From: Methanocalculus chunghsingensis
GTDB lineage: Archaea; Halobacteriota; Methanomicrobia; Methanomicrobiales; Methanocorpusculaceae
Reading direction: 5' to 3'
Length of the DNA: 64,000 nucleotides
NCBI RefSeq assembly: GCF_018132105.1
Contig: NZ_JWHL01000006.1
Location: 1-64,000, forward strand
Positions 1 through 8,775 of the stretch are shown here, one piece after another. How positions within the stretch are numbered: position 1 is the stretch's first letter; each line of letters opens with the position of its first letter. The notes below the pieces were generated by a model. The model did not search any database. It saw only the letters and a list, made by a program, of their open reading frames with translations, and had not been told where the DNA came from. The position numbers and the translations under genes are program-made.

Positions 1-113
1 ATGTGTGGAAAAGTTTGGGTTAAATGATTCCCTCTGGGGGATCAGTATCATCGTTCTTAATGATCCATGGATGATCGATTGGATCCGGTTCTGTTCCGAA
101 TCCCGGAGAAGAA

Positions 114-135
114 ATCTAATAGAAAACTATTAGAT
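114..135. promoter_or_regulatory. Perfect 9-bp inverted repeat upstream of hsdR
   Basis: ATCTAATAG (114-122) and CTATTAGAT (127-135) are exact reverse complements around an AAAA spacer, ending 29 bases before the hsdR ATG. The position suits an operator or a hairpin in the hsdR leader. AT-rich palindromes in front of restriction genes often bind controllers of restriction expression, but no controller gene is visible in the window, so the role is inferred. Bases 1-113 hold nothing I recognise. Confidence 0.5.
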
Positions 136-164
136 GATTGTCCGTCAAAGTCTGAATTGAACCA

Positions 165-2471
165 ATGGACAAACCTGATAAAAAGAAATTAAGTGAGAGG
201 GATATCTGTACGAAATTCATCACTCCTGCCCTCATTCATTCGGGATGGGATATTCAGTCACAGATTCGTGAAGAGGTGAATATCACGGATGGCCGTGTCC
301 TCGTCAGTGGCGAGACGGTGAGCCGGGCAAGACCGAAGAGGGCGGATTATATCCTCTCCTATAAACAGAATATTCCGATCGCTGTCATCGAAGCAAAGGA
401 TAATACACATATTGTCGGCTCCGGCATGCAACAGGCGCTTGTGTATGGAGAGATGATGGATATCCCGTTCGTCTTCAGCTCCAATGGGGACGGCTTTTTG
501 TTGCATGACCGCTCCGGCACATATGAGCCTATGGAGCATGAGCTCTCACTCTCCGAATTTCCTTCTCCTTTTAATCTCTGGAGCCGGTACCGGATATGGA
601 AAGGCCTTGATGATACGAAGGAGCGTATCATAACAGAGAGCTATTATTCCACAGACTTCAGGAAGACTCCCCGGTACTACCAGCTGAATGCGATCAACCG
701 GACTGTTGAAGCGATTGCGAATGGGAGGGATCGGATCCTGCTCGTTATGGCGACTGGAACCGGCAAGACATATACTGCGTTTCAGATAATCTGGAGGCTC
801 TGGAAGTCCGGGACAAAGAAACGTATTCTCTTCCTTGCGGATCGGAATATCCTTGTTGACCAGACGAAAACGAACGATTTCAAACCGTTTGGATCGGCGA
901 TGACGAAGATCACCAACCGTCAGGTGGACAAGAGTTATGAGATTTATCTCTCCCTTTATCAGGCAGTTTCCGGAAACGATGAGGAGAAGAATATCTATAA
1001 GCAGTTCTCACCCGACTTCTTTGACCTGATAGTCGTTGATGAATGCCACCGGGGGAGTGCGGCCGAGGATGCCATGTGGCGGGAAATTCTCGACTATTTT
1101 ACCAATGCAACTCAGATAGGGCTGACAGCGACCCCGAAGGAGACGAAGTACGCCTCAAACATCCATTACTTCGGGGAACCGGTGTACGTCTATTCCCTGA
1201 AGCAGGGGATCGAGGATGGTTTTCTCGCACCCTATCGGGTCTATCGGATCGATCTTGATAAGGATCTCCAGGGGTGGCGGCCGAACAGGGGGCAGGTTGA
1301 CAAGTATGGTACCCTCATCGAGGATAGGATCTATAACCAGAAGGACTTTGACAGGAGCCTTGTTCTGGAGAGGCGGACGGAACTGGTTGCCAGGAAGGTA
1401 TCGGAGTTCCTGAAAAATACCGGCAGGTACGACAAGACGATCGTCTTCTGTGAGAATATCGATCATGCGGAACGGATGCGGCAGTATCTTGTGAATGAGA
1501 ATGCGGATCTGGTGCAGGAGAACAGCAGGTATATCGTCAGGATCACCGGGGACAGCCCGGAGGGGAAGGCCGAACTCGATAACTTCATCCTCCCGGATTC
1601 ACGATATCCGGTGATAGCGACCACCTCACGACTGATGGGTACCGGGGTGGATGCCCAGACCTGCAAGCTGATTGTAATCGACAAGCGGATCGAATCGATG
1701 TCCGAGTTCAAGCAGATCATCGGGCGCGGAACACGGATCAACGAGGATTATAACAAGTACTTCTTCACGATCATGGACTTCCGGAAGGTGAGCGAGCTCT
1801 TCGCTGATCCTGACTTTGATGGTGAACCGCTGGAGAACACCGAGTTTGACCCTGTTGCCTCACCGCCTTCGATAAAGCCCGTGGTCCCGGCCTCCTCAGG
1901 AGGGAATCGGTATGTGGTGAACGATGTTGCGGTTGAGGTGATTGCCGAGCGTGTCCAGTACTATGGTGCGGATGGGGCATTAATCACTGAATCGCTTGAG
2001 GATTATACAAAGAAGCACGTCACACGGCAATATGCGACCCTGAACTCTTTCCTCACATCATGGACGAAGGCTGAACAGAAGACGGCGATCCTGGAGGAGC
2101 TGAAGGAGCAGGGGGTATTGTTTGATGCCCTCCAGGAACAGGTCGGAAAGGATTACGATCCCTTCGATCTGATCTGCCATGTCGTCTTTGGACAACCGCC
2201 CCTCTCCCGGAAAGAGCGGGTTGAAAAGGTACGGAAGGCCGATTATTTCACGAAGTACGGAGGCCCTGCCCGAAAGGTACTGGATGCCCTCCTCTCGAAG
2301 TATTCTGATGGCGGAATTGCTGATATTGAGAGTATGGAGGTGCTCCGGGTGGATCCATTCACAGCGATTGGAACCCCGATGGAGATTGTGAACACTATTT
2401 TTGGAGGGAGTGCCAACTATATATCAGCAATACGGCAACTTGAGCAGTGTCTCTACACGGCTGAGTGCTAA
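165..2471 (+). CDS. hsdR: Type I restriction enzyme R subunit (HsdR)
   Basis: This is the DNA-translocating and cleaving subunit of a type I restriction-modification complex. The N-terminal nuclease domain shows the PD-(D/E)xK pattern (Asp61, then Glu76-Ala-Lys78 in AVIEAKD). A superfamily 2 helicase follows with Walker A ATGTGKT near residue 195, a DECH box (VVDECH) near 290, TATP, and motif VI (QIIGRGTR) near 520; the C-terminal part would contact HsdM and HsdS. At 768 residues it is at the short end for EcoEI-like HsdR proteins and looks complete. The ATG has no strong ribosome binding site. hsdM follows after about 27 bases, so the two are probably co-transcribed. Confidence 0.93.
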   Translation: MDKPDKKKLSERDICTKFITPALIHSGWDIQSQIREEVNITDGRVLVSGETVSRARPKRADYILSYKQNIPIAVIEAKDNTHIVGSGMQQALVYGEMMDIPFVFSSNGDGFLLHDRSGTYEPMEHELSLSEFPSPFNLWSRYRIWKGLDDTKERIITESYYSTDFRKTPRYYQLNAINRTVEAIANGRDRILLVMATGTGKTYTAFQIIWRLWKSGTKKRILFLADRNILVDQTKTNDFKPFGSAMTKITNRQVDKSYEIYLSLYQAVSGNDEEKNIYKQFSPDFFDLIVVDECHRGSAAEDAMWREILDYFTNATQIGLTATPKETKYASNIHYFGEPVYVYSLKQGIEDGFLAPYRVYRIDLDKDLQGWRPNRGQVDKYGTLIEDRIYNQKDFDRSLVLERRTELVARKVSEFLKNTGRYDKTIVFCENIDHAERMRQYLVNENADLVQENSRYIVRITGDSPEGKAELDNFILPDSRYPVIATTSRLMGTGVDAQTCKLIVIDKRIESMSEFKQIIGRGTRINEDYNKYFFTIMDFRKVSELFADPDFDGEPLENTEFDPVASPPSIKPVVPASSGGNRYVVNDVAVEVIAERVQYYGADGALITESLEDYTKKHVTRQYATLNSFLTSWTKAEQKTAILEELKEQGVLFDALQEQVGKDYDPFDLICHVVFGQPPLSRKERVEKVRKADYFTKYGGPARKVLDALLSKYSDGGIADIESMEVLRVDPFTAIGTPMEIVNTIFGGSANYISAIRQLEQCLYTAEC

Positions 2472-2498
2472 ACAGAGAGGATGAAAGGGCAGATTAGT

Positions 2499-3944
2499 AT
2501 GGCAGTCGGAACGACGATCAAAACGATTCAGGATATCATGAGGAAGGATGCGGGTGTCGATGGCGATGCCCAGCGAATCAGCCAGTTGAGCTGGATGCTC
2601 TTCCTGAAGATCTTCGATGATAAAGAGATGGAGTATGAGCTCTTCCAGAAAGGGTACAGGTCACCGATGCCGGATCGCCTCAGGTGGCGGAGCTGGGCTG
2701 CTGATCCGGAGGGGATTACGGGCGAAGCGCTCATGAAGTTCATCGATGATGATCTTTTTCCAACGCTCCGTGACCTCTCTCCCGATGCCGGATCGAATGG
2801 CTCGGCAATCCTGCTCCGTCGGGTCTTTGAGGATTCATACAACTACATGAAGAACGGAACACTGATCCGGCAGGTAGCAAATAAGATCAATGAGATCGAC
2901 TTCAACAAGACCGAGGATCGCCATCTCTTCGGCGAGATATACGAGAAGATCCTCAAAGACCTTCAGAGTGCCGGGAATGCAGGTGAATATTATACACCCC
3001 GTGCCGTTACCCAGTTTATGGTGGATCAGGTGGATCCCAAACTCGGCGAGCAGGTTCTCGATCCCGCCTGCGGAACCGGGGGATTCCTTGCCTGTGCGAT
3101 TGAGCATATCCGGAGGTCCGTGAAGACGGTCGATGACGAGGTTCTCCTCCAGAAATCAATCCACGGTGTCGAGAAGAAACCGATGCCCCATCTCCTCTGC
3201 GTCACGAACATGATGCTTCATGGCATCGATGTTCCGATCCAGATCAAGCATGACAATACCCTCGCCCGGCCGCTGAAGGATTATACGGTTCGGGATCGGG
3301 TGGATGTGATCGTCACGAACCCACCGTTTGGGGGGGTGGAGGAGGACGGGATTGAGACAAATTTCCCGGCATCTTACCAGACACGGGAGACGGCTGATCT
3401 CTTCCTCGTCCTGATCATGCATATCCTGAAAGATGGTGGCAGGGCGGCGATTGTCCTCCCGGATGGAACGCTCTTTGGTGAGGGGGTGAAGAGCAGGATC
3501 AAGGAGAAGCTCCTGACCGAATGCAATCTCCATACGATCATCCGACTCCCGAACGGGGTCTTCGCTCCTTACACCAGTATAAAGACGAATCTGCTCTTCT
3601 TTGAGAAAGGAAAGCCAACCAAAGAGATCTGGTATTACGAGCATACCTATCCCGAGGGCTATAAGTCGTACTCAAAGACAAAACCGATCCGGATCGAGGA
3701 GTTCGATGCTGAGAAGGCATGGTGGACGAACCGGATCGAGAATGAGCATGCATGGCGGGTTCCGGTTGAGCAGGTGATTGAGAACGGGTTCAACCTGGAT
3801 ATCAAAAATCCGAATGTTGCACCTGAAGAGAACGGTGATCCTGTGGAGATACTCCGTGAGTACGAGCGGATACAGGCAGAGGCGGCAGCCACACGCGAGG
3901 CGCTGAAGCGGGAGCTGATGGCGTCCCTTTCAGTAGGGAAGTAA
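2499..3944 (+). CDS. hsdM: Type I DNA methyltransferase M subunit (HsdM)
   Basis: This subunit methylates adenine N6 at the site chosen by HsdS and protects host DNA. An N-terminal HsdM helical domain (IQDIMRKDAGVDGDAQR) leads into the Rossmann methyltransferase with SAM motif DPACGTGGF near residue 195 and catalytic motif IV NPPFGG near 280. I prefer the ATG at 2499 because family members begin close to the motif AVGTTIK and an AAAGGG lies 9 bases upstream. An in-frame ATG at 2481 sits directly against AGAGAGG, which is too close for a ribosome binding site. Length (481 residues) is normal. A 379-base gap separates it from hsdS, unusual for such loci. Confidence 0.93.
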   Translation: MAVGTTIKTIQDIMRKDAGVDGDAQRISQLSWMLFLKIFDDKEMEYELFQKGYRSPMPDRLRWRSWAADPEGITGEALMKFIDDDLFPTLRDLSPDAGSNGSAILLRRVFEDSYNYMKNGTLIRQVANKINEIDFNKTEDRHLFGEIYEKILKDLQSAGNAGEYYTPRAVTQFMVDQVDPKLGEQVLDPACGTGGFLACAIEHIRRSVKTVDDEVLLQKSIHGVEKKPMPHLLCVTNMMLHGIDVPIQIKHDNTLARPLKDYTVRDRVDVIVTNPPFGGVEEDGIETNFPASYQTRETADLFLVLIMHILKDGGRAAIVLPDGTLFGEGVKSRIKEKLLTECNLHTIIRLPNGVFAPYTSIKTNLLFFEKGKPTKEIWYYEHTYPEGYKSYSKTKPIRIEEFDAEKAWWTNRIENEHAWRVPVEQVIENGFNLDIKNPNVAPEENGDPVEILREYERIQAEAAATREALKRELMASLSVGK

Positions 3945-4069
3945 TTCTGGTGGGGATTTTTGATGAGCGAAGAGGTGTCTGATGTTGGATCTGTGCCGGG
4001 GCGGAGTTGGATTTATTTCCTGCCTTTGCATGCTTCTGATCACTGAATCATCTCGAATACAAGTGAATT

Positions 4070-4112
4070 CTATATTTTAGTTGGAAATTAGTTGGATAAA
4101 TGTTGGATAATC
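4070..4112 (+). promoter_or_regulatory. Putative hsdS promoter with three tandem 11-bp repeats
   Basis: An A/T box TATATTTTAG (4071-4080) is followed by three back-to-back 11-mers, GTTGGAAATTA, GTTGGATAAAT and GTTGGATAATC, starting at 4080, 4091 and 4102. In an archaeal promoter transcription would start about 25 bases after the box, inside the repeats. Spacing of 11 bp places the copies on one face of the helix, as expected for a cooperatively bound repressor site. The rest of 3945-4126 holds no gene that I can support. Confidence 0.4.
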
Positions 4113-4126
4113 TGAAGGTTTGAACG

Positions 4127-4327
4127 ATGGAAGAAAGAACATATATTCCCGAATCTGAAAAAGAGGCAAAACCGCTTTACGCCGATGTCCGGAATGGTTG
4201 TACCGGGGGTCTATTGGGGATCGATTGGGGAAATATAGCCCCCATCCCCGGCTGCTTTTGTGAATTAATCAGAATAAAGGCGGGAATCGCATTCTTCGAT
4301 GCGGCTCCGATTGGGGAATTACCATGA
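4127..4327 (+). CDS. Possible small protein upstream of hsdS
   Basis: This 66-codon frame has no recognisable domain. Two features argue for it: GAAGGT sits 7 bases before the ATG, and its stop overlaps the hsdS start as ATGA, the arrangement used for translational coupling. Against it are ordinary composition, no known family, and the chance that this is simply the hsdS leader. The product would have a charged N-terminus, three cysteines (CTGG and CFC) and no membrane segment. It could be a regulator acting through the neighbouring repeats, which is speculation. Confidence 0.3.
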   Translation: MEERTYIPESEKEAKPLYADVRNGCTGGLLGIDWGNIAPIPGCFCELIRIKAGIAFFDAAPIGELP

Positions 4328-6045
4328 TGACAGAGACAACCACACAAGAAACGGATCTTCTCTTCCAACACTTCGCCACCCTCGCCACCGGACCGGATGG
4401 GATAGCCCGGCTGAGGGAATTGATCTTGCAGCTTGCAGTGCAGGGGAAGCTCGGGACGCAGGATCCGGGGGATGAGCCGGCTGGATTTCTGATGGATAGA
4501 ATCAATTTAAAAAAAGCGAGACTCGACATAAAAACAAGGAAAAAAACACAGAATGATTTCCCTCCATTTTCTGATGAAGATTCCCCATTTCATATTCCTA
4601 ATAATTGGATATGGACACAATTAGGTGAACTTTTTGAAATCACATCGAGTAAACGAATTCACGAAAGTGATTGGAAAAGTAGCGGAATTCCATTTTTGCG
4701 AGCGAGAGAGATCGTTTCTTTATTAAAAGGCGAAGTCTTCAGCTCCCCAATCTTTATTTCCGAAGAATTATACGAAAAAGTAAAGCTACAAACCGGAGTA
4801 CCTGAGCCAAACGATATTCTTGTCACTGGCGTTGGAACTGTCGGCATTCCCTACATTGTAACCGGAAAAGAGAAATTCTATTTTAAAGATGGAAATGTTG
4901 TCTGGTTAAAAAATTCATTTTCTATTTACGCAAAATTCATCGAATTGGTGGTAAAATCCCCGTATATTTCTAATGTTATTAATGAAACTCATGGAACAAC
5001 CGTTAAAACATTTACAATAATTAAAGCGAAATCGCTTGTAATCCCCCTCCCCCCTCTCGCCGAACAGCACCGTATCGTCGAAAAAGTTGACCGGCTCATG
5101 GCGCTCTGCGATGAGCTTGAACGACAACAGCAGCAGGAACGTTCAACCTGCCTTCGACTCGGCACCGCGAGCTTTGCGGGGTTGCAGAACGCGGAGAGCC
5201 CGGGAGAGTTCGGGGGGCAGTGGGCGCAGATCTGCGATACATTTGACCTGATGCTGGACTGCCCGGAGAATGTGGCGGTGCTCAGGCAGACGATCCTGCA
5301 CCTGGCGGTGCAGGGGAAGCTCGGGACGCAGAATGAGAGGGATGAGCCTGCGAGTGTGCTTTCAAAAAAAATTCTCGATGAAAAAAAGAAACTTCAAAAA
5401 CAAGGAATTATTTCAAGGTCGCGTTCATTTCCTGAAATAACATCCGAAGAAAAAACATATGCCATACCAAAAAAATGGCTTTGGTTGCGCCTTGATGACA
5501 TTGGACATAATTGGGGGCAGAAAGAGCCAAATAATTCTTTTACTTATATCGATGTTGCTGCCATAGATAATAAGAAAGGGGAGATCGGTGACTATGTTGA
5601 TGTACTATTACCAGACGAAGCACCTTCAAGGGCTCGAAAACTTGTGAGAAAAGGAACTTTGATCTATTCGACAGTTCGCCCGTATCTTTTAAATATCGCA
5701 ATTATTGAAAAAGAGTTCAATCCAGAGCCTATTGTTAGTACGGCATTTGCTGTCTTACATCCATTTGAGGGTATCTCCAATCGATACCTATTCTATTATC
5801 TCCGTTCCAAGCCTTTTATCGCTTACGTGGAGTCACAGATGAAAGGGATGGCATATCCTGCAATTAATGATCAAAAATTCCATATGGGACTTATTCCAGT
5901 TCCACCAACTGCCGAACAGCACCGAATCGTCGAAAAAGTGGATCGGCTTATGGCACTCTGTGATCAGCTTGAAGCGCAGCTGAAGGGGCGGGCAGGGGTG
6001 CAGGAGCGCTTTGCGAAAGCTGTTGTGGGGGGTATTACTCCATAA
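4324..6045 (+). CDS. hsdS: Type I restriction specificity subunit (HsdS)
   Basis: HsdS chooses the two-part DNA target for methylation and cleavage by the complex. The 573-residue protein has the classic two-fold plan: conserved block (LAVQGKLGTQ), target-recognition domain 1 (about residues 60-235), helical spacer (AEQHRIVEKVDRLMALCDEL), a second LAVQGKLGTQ block, recognition domain 2 (about 345-525), and a second helical block. The two recognition domains are much richer in A and T and in lysine, asparagine and isoleucine codons than the conserved blocks, as if acquired separately. The start ATG overlaps the stop of the small upstream frame. It is complete, with no frameshift seen. Confidence 0.93.
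   Translation: MMTETTTQETDLLFQHFATLATGPDGIARLRELILQLAVQGKLGTQDPGDEPAGFLMDRINLKKARLDIKTRKKTQNDFPPFSDEDSPFHIPNNWIWTQLGELFEITSSKRIHESDWKSSGIPFLRAREIVSLLKGEVFSSPIFISEELYEKVKLQTGVPEPNDILVTGVGTVGIPYIVTGKEKFYFKDGNVVWLKNSFSIYAKFIELVVKSPYISNVINETHGTTVKTFTIIKAKSLVIPLPPLAEQHRIVEKVDRLMALCDELERQQQQERSTCLRLGTASFAGLQNAESPGEFGGQWAQICDTFDLMLDCPENVAVLRQTILHLAVQGKLGTQNERDEPASVLSKKILDEKKKLQKQGIISRSRSFPEITSEEKTYAIPKKWLWLRLDDIGHNWGQKEPNNSFTYIDVAAIDNKKGEIGDYVDVLLPDEAPSRARKLVRKGTLIYSTVRPYLLNIAIIEKEFNPEPIVSTAFAVLHPFEGISNRYLFYYLRSKPFIAYVESQMKGMAYPAINDQKFHMGLIPVPPTAEQHRIVEKVDRLMALCDQLEAQLKGRAGVQERFAKAVVGGITP
4438..4461 (+). repeat. 24-bp direct repeat within hsdS, copy 1 (copy 2 at 5308-5331)
   Basis: The 24 bases encoding VQGKLGTQ are identical at 4438-4461 and 5308-5331. 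A second, less perfect repeat pair of about 65 bases encodes the two AEQHRIVEKVDRLMAL helices near 5057-5122 and 5911-5976. Both pairs frame the recognition domains, so recombination between them could swap or delete a domain. Confidence 0.85.
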
Positions 6046-6112
6046 TCGCTTAATATTGAGGGTTTAAGCAAGAGATCAATCTCAAATAGACTTAGATTGC
6101 CTTCTCAATCGC

Positions 6113-6139
6113 CAGTTGTTTCCAAAATGGAAATAACTG
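6113..6139. repeat. Palindromic element, copy 1
   Basis: Outer arms CAGTT and AACTG, a G/T position, inner arms TTTCC and GGAAA, and a 5-base centre AAAAT (a further A-T pair can close it). Copy 2 keeps the same fold with different outer bases. It lies 67 bases after the hsdS stop. Confidence 0.6.
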
Positions 6140-6348
6140 CCTCACACTCCAATGATTCTAATCTCTCCTTAAGATATCGTAAAGATAATTTTCTCGTAGA
6201 ATATCCGCTAAAAATTAAAAAAGGGGCGAAATATTTGCGCTTGAGTGTCGGTACCCTGCTCTCCTTTAGATAGTATTGGATAATTTTTTGCCAGTGGGTG
6301 GTGGATATGCGTAAAACCCTTGCGTTACTATTCCCCTCCTTCCGGACG

Positions 6349-6373
6349 AACTGTTTCCTAATTGGAAATAGTT
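6349..6373. repeat. Palindromic element, copy 2
   Basis: Arms AACT and AGTT, the same G/T position, inner arms TTTCC and GGAAA, and centre TAATT. Compared with copy 1, the second pair is A-T instead of G-C and the third is C-G instead of T-A, so pairing is kept by compensatory change. It ends 34 bases before the next start codon. Confidence 0.6.
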
Positions 6374-6407
6374 GCCACCTCACCCCCCTCCCCAAGTATC
6401 TTCTCCC

Positions 6408-7535
6408 ATGAACGCCTCACCTTTCTCCATGGCTGCGAAGGTATGGTTCGCCTCGTCTGAGGCGGGATGTTGTGGCGAGAGCCTCCAGGCAAAGATCCTC
6501 AGGATCCTTGACGAGGCCGGGCTGAAGGAGATAATCCCGGAACAGGGGCTTGTTGCGGTGAAGACCCATTTCGGCGAGGAGGGCTGTGACAGCTTCGTCT
6601 CCCCCCTCTATATCCGGCAGGTCGTCGAGAAGGTGAAGGAGGCGGGCGGGGTGCCGTTTGTGACCGATACGAACACCCTCTACCGGGGGATGCGGTTTGA
6701 TGCCGTCTCCCATCTCGCCCTTGCGATCCGGCATGGGTTCGGCTCCGAGGTGATCGGTGCTCCGGTCTTTATCGCAGACGGGCTTCGGTCAAAAAATGAT
6801 GTGGTGGTGGAGATTCCGGGAGTACACCATAACGAGACCCGGATTGCTGCGGGGATCGCCGAGGCGGATGCTTTGATCGTCGTCTCGCACCTGAAGGGCC
6901 ACGCCGTCGCCGGGTTTGGCGGTGCGATCAAGAACCTTGCGATGGGATGTGCCTCCGCAGAGGGGAAACGCGAACAACACCGGGCGATGCCGGCCATCGT
7001 CAGGGATGAGGAGTGTGTCGGCTGCGGCGGCTGCATCTCTGCCTGCCCGGAGGGGGCGATCAGGTTCGAGGGCTTTGCACTGGTTGATTCGCACCGGTGT
7101 ATCGGGTGCGGCATCTGCGTTGAGGTCTGCCCGGAGTCTGCGATCTACTTCGATTACAAACGTGATGCGGCACGCTTTTCAGAACACCTCGCCGAGTACG
7201 CCCTCGGTGCCGCCTCCCTCTTCCCAGAAAAGGCATTGTACCTGAATGTCCTCCTTCGGATCACCCCGGACTGTGACTGTGCTCCCTTCAGCGACCGGCC
7301 GATCGTCCCGGATATCGGCATCCTTGCTTCAACAGATCCGGTCGCAATCGATGCAGCAAGCCTTGATCTCGTCGATGGCCAGCAGGGATTTACCGGGACG
7401 AGACTTGCGGCACATCATCGCCCCGGCGAGGATAAGTTTTCCGGGGTCTGGCCGGAGATACCGATCAGAACCCAGATTCGCCATGGGGAGCGGATCGGGC
7501 TTGGAAGAAGTGAGTATGACCTGATCCGGATCTGA
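6408..7535 (+). CDS. DUF362 protein with two [4Fe-4S] ferredoxin motifs
   Basis: The protein combines a DUF362 domain on both sides (VKTHFGEEG near the N-terminus, SHLKGHAVAGFGGAIKN in the middle, ASTDPVAIDAASLDL near the end) with an inserted bacterial-type ferredoxin domain: CVGCGGCISACP and CIGCGICVEVCP near residues 215-255. Such proteins are common in methanogens and their substrate is not established; the clusters imply electron transfer in the cytoplasm. I take the ATG at 6408, with 6429 possible; a TTG further upstream lies inside the palindrome and is unlikely. The gene converges on thiC with one base between them. Confidence 0.85.
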   Translation: MNASPFSMAAKVWFASSEAGCCGESLQAKILRILDEAGLKEIIPEQGLVAVKTHFGEEGCDSFVSPLYIRQVVEKVKEAGGVPFVTDTNTLYRGMRFDAVSHLALAIRHGFGSEVIGAPVFIADGLRSKNDVVVEIPGVHHNETRIAAGIAEADALIVVSHLKGHAVAGFGGAIKNLAMGCASAEGKREQHRAMPAIVRDEECVGCGGCISACPEGAIRFEGFALVDSHRCIGCGICVEVCPESAIYFDYKRDAARFSEHLAEYALGAASLFPEKALYLNVLLRITPDCDCAPFSDRPIVPDIGILASTDPVAIDAASLDLVDGQQGFTGTRLAAHHRPGEDKFSGVWPEIPIRTQIRHGERIGLGRSEYDLIRI

Positions 7536-7536
7536 A

Positions 7537-8775
7537 TCAGCGGGAGAGTGACTCCCGCATGATCTTGATGGCACAATATTCGCCGCACATCGAGCAGGGG
7601 CCCTCATCCGGGATCCGTGTAGAGAGTCCATCCGGATCAATGGCTTTTCCGATCTGTCCTTTCCAGTCGAGCTCTGCCCGGCATGCCGAGAGTTCTGCAT
7701 CCAGATAATCTGATCCGATTCTGACCGTGTCGCCGATATGAGCTGCTATCTTAAAGGCGATCAGCCCCTCCACCACCTCTTCTTCGGTCGGAAGACCGAT
7801 ATGTTCTGCCGGAGTGATCGCACAGAGGTAGTCTGCCCCTGCCGATACGGCGATGCTCGCACCGATTGCCCCTGCAATCTGGTCATGACCGACGGCCCGG
7901 TCGGTTGCCAGGGGTCCGGCGACGAAGAGGGGGTACGGGCAGGCATCCTTGTACAGCTGGACACAGAAGGGGATGCGGTCGATTCTGACATGACCGCCGC
8001 AGCCTTCAATGATCACTTGAACACCATGCTCATGACACCTGCCTGCGATCTCAATATTCTGTTTCCGTTCAACCGTGGCGGCTGCATCCCCTCCATCCAC
8101 TATACTGCCGCCTCGCATGGTATTTCCAAGTGAGATGACGATTTCGTGCCGCCGTGCGATTTCCACCACCTCATCGAAATATTCGAGGAACGGGTTTTCG
8201 CGCCCGGTATGGAGCATATACGCGGCGGTCATGGAGCCACCTTTTGAGACGACGCCGAGGATTCGCTGGCTCCTCCCGAGTGCTGAGAGGGTTTTCTGAT
8301 CCGTCATGTGAAGGACACAGGAGCTCACCCCTTCAGCTGCATGAGCCCTGAATGTATCAATCAGATCATCCGCGCTCAGGCAGTCGATCCCCCCTGCATC
8401 GACGACCGCCTGGTAGATCGGCACGGTGGTGAGGGGAAGCGCTGTTTCTCTCAGGATCGCGGATCGGATCTCTCTGATACCACCTCCCATTGAGAGGTCG
8501 GTTAAGGTGTCTGCCCCATACCGCCCGGCTACCGCTGCCTTCCTCAACTCGGCTGCGAGATCAGACCGGACGGTTGAGGTGCCGATATTGACATTCACTT
8601 TTGTAGTAAATCCTTTGCCTATCCCAACAGCCCTTTTCTTTCCAACCATCACGGTGGTGCGCCCCTGGGCGATGTTTTGGATGAGATCATAGGGATCGAG
8701 CTCCTCCCGCTCTGCTGCAGCCATGACGGCGGGTGCAATTCGCTCCTCTCGTGCCTCTTCAATGATTGTCCCCAT
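7537..8775 (-). CDS. thiC: Phosphomethylpyrimidine synthase (ThiC)
   Basis: ThiC is the radical SAM enzyme that converts aminoimidazole ribotide to hydroxymethylpyrimidine phosphate for thiamine. The family signature is clear: MVGKKRAVGIGKG near the start, the SMGGGIREIR region, GGSMTAAYML, EGCGGHVR, and the C-terminal cluster motif CSMCGEYC that holds the [4Fe-4S] centre. I place the start at 8775 because GGAGG lies 9 bases upstream on the coding strand and the family begins at this point; the frame stays open for 44 more codons to 8907 without matching the family. At 412 residues it is a normal archaeal ThiC. Several archaea carry two thiC genes, so this could be either copy. Confidence 0.9.
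   Translation of the reverse strand: MGTIIEEAREERIAPAVMAAAEREELDPYDLIQNIAQGRTTVMVGKKRAVGIGKGFTTKVNVNIGTSTVRSDLAAELRKAAVAGRYGADTLTDLSMGGGIREIRSAILRETALPLTTVPIYQAVVDAGGIDCLSADDLIDTFRAHAAEGVSSCVLHMTDQKTLSALGRSQRILGVVSKGGSMTAAYMLHTGRENPFLEYFDEVVEIARRHEIVISLGNTMRGGSIVDGGDAAATVERKQNIEIAGRCHEHGVQVIIEGCGGHVRIDRIPFCVQLYKDACPYPLFVAGPLATDRAVGHDQIAGAIGASIAVSAGADYLCAITPAEHIGLPTEEEVVEGLIAFKIAAHIGDTVRIGSDYLDAELSACRAELDWKGQIGKAIDPDGLSTRIPDEGPCSMCGEYCAIKIMRESLSR

Larger units (their letters stand above)
6046..6407. other. Intergenic region carrying two related palindromic elements
   Basis: This 362-base gap is AT-rich compared with its neighbours. It contains two copies of a palindrome (6113-6139 and 6349-6373, listed separately) about 235 bases apart. 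A minus-strand frame of 96 codons spans 6105-6395 and includes both palindromes; it has no recognisable domain and I do not call it a gene. The arrangement could be a small mobile-element remnant, a structured RNA, or paired terminators or operators. Confidence 0.45.

Noticed and set aside
6105-6395. 96-codon minus-strand frame over the palindromic elements
   Set aside because: No ribosome binding site or family seen, and both ends are made of the palindromes; better explained as intergenic DNA.
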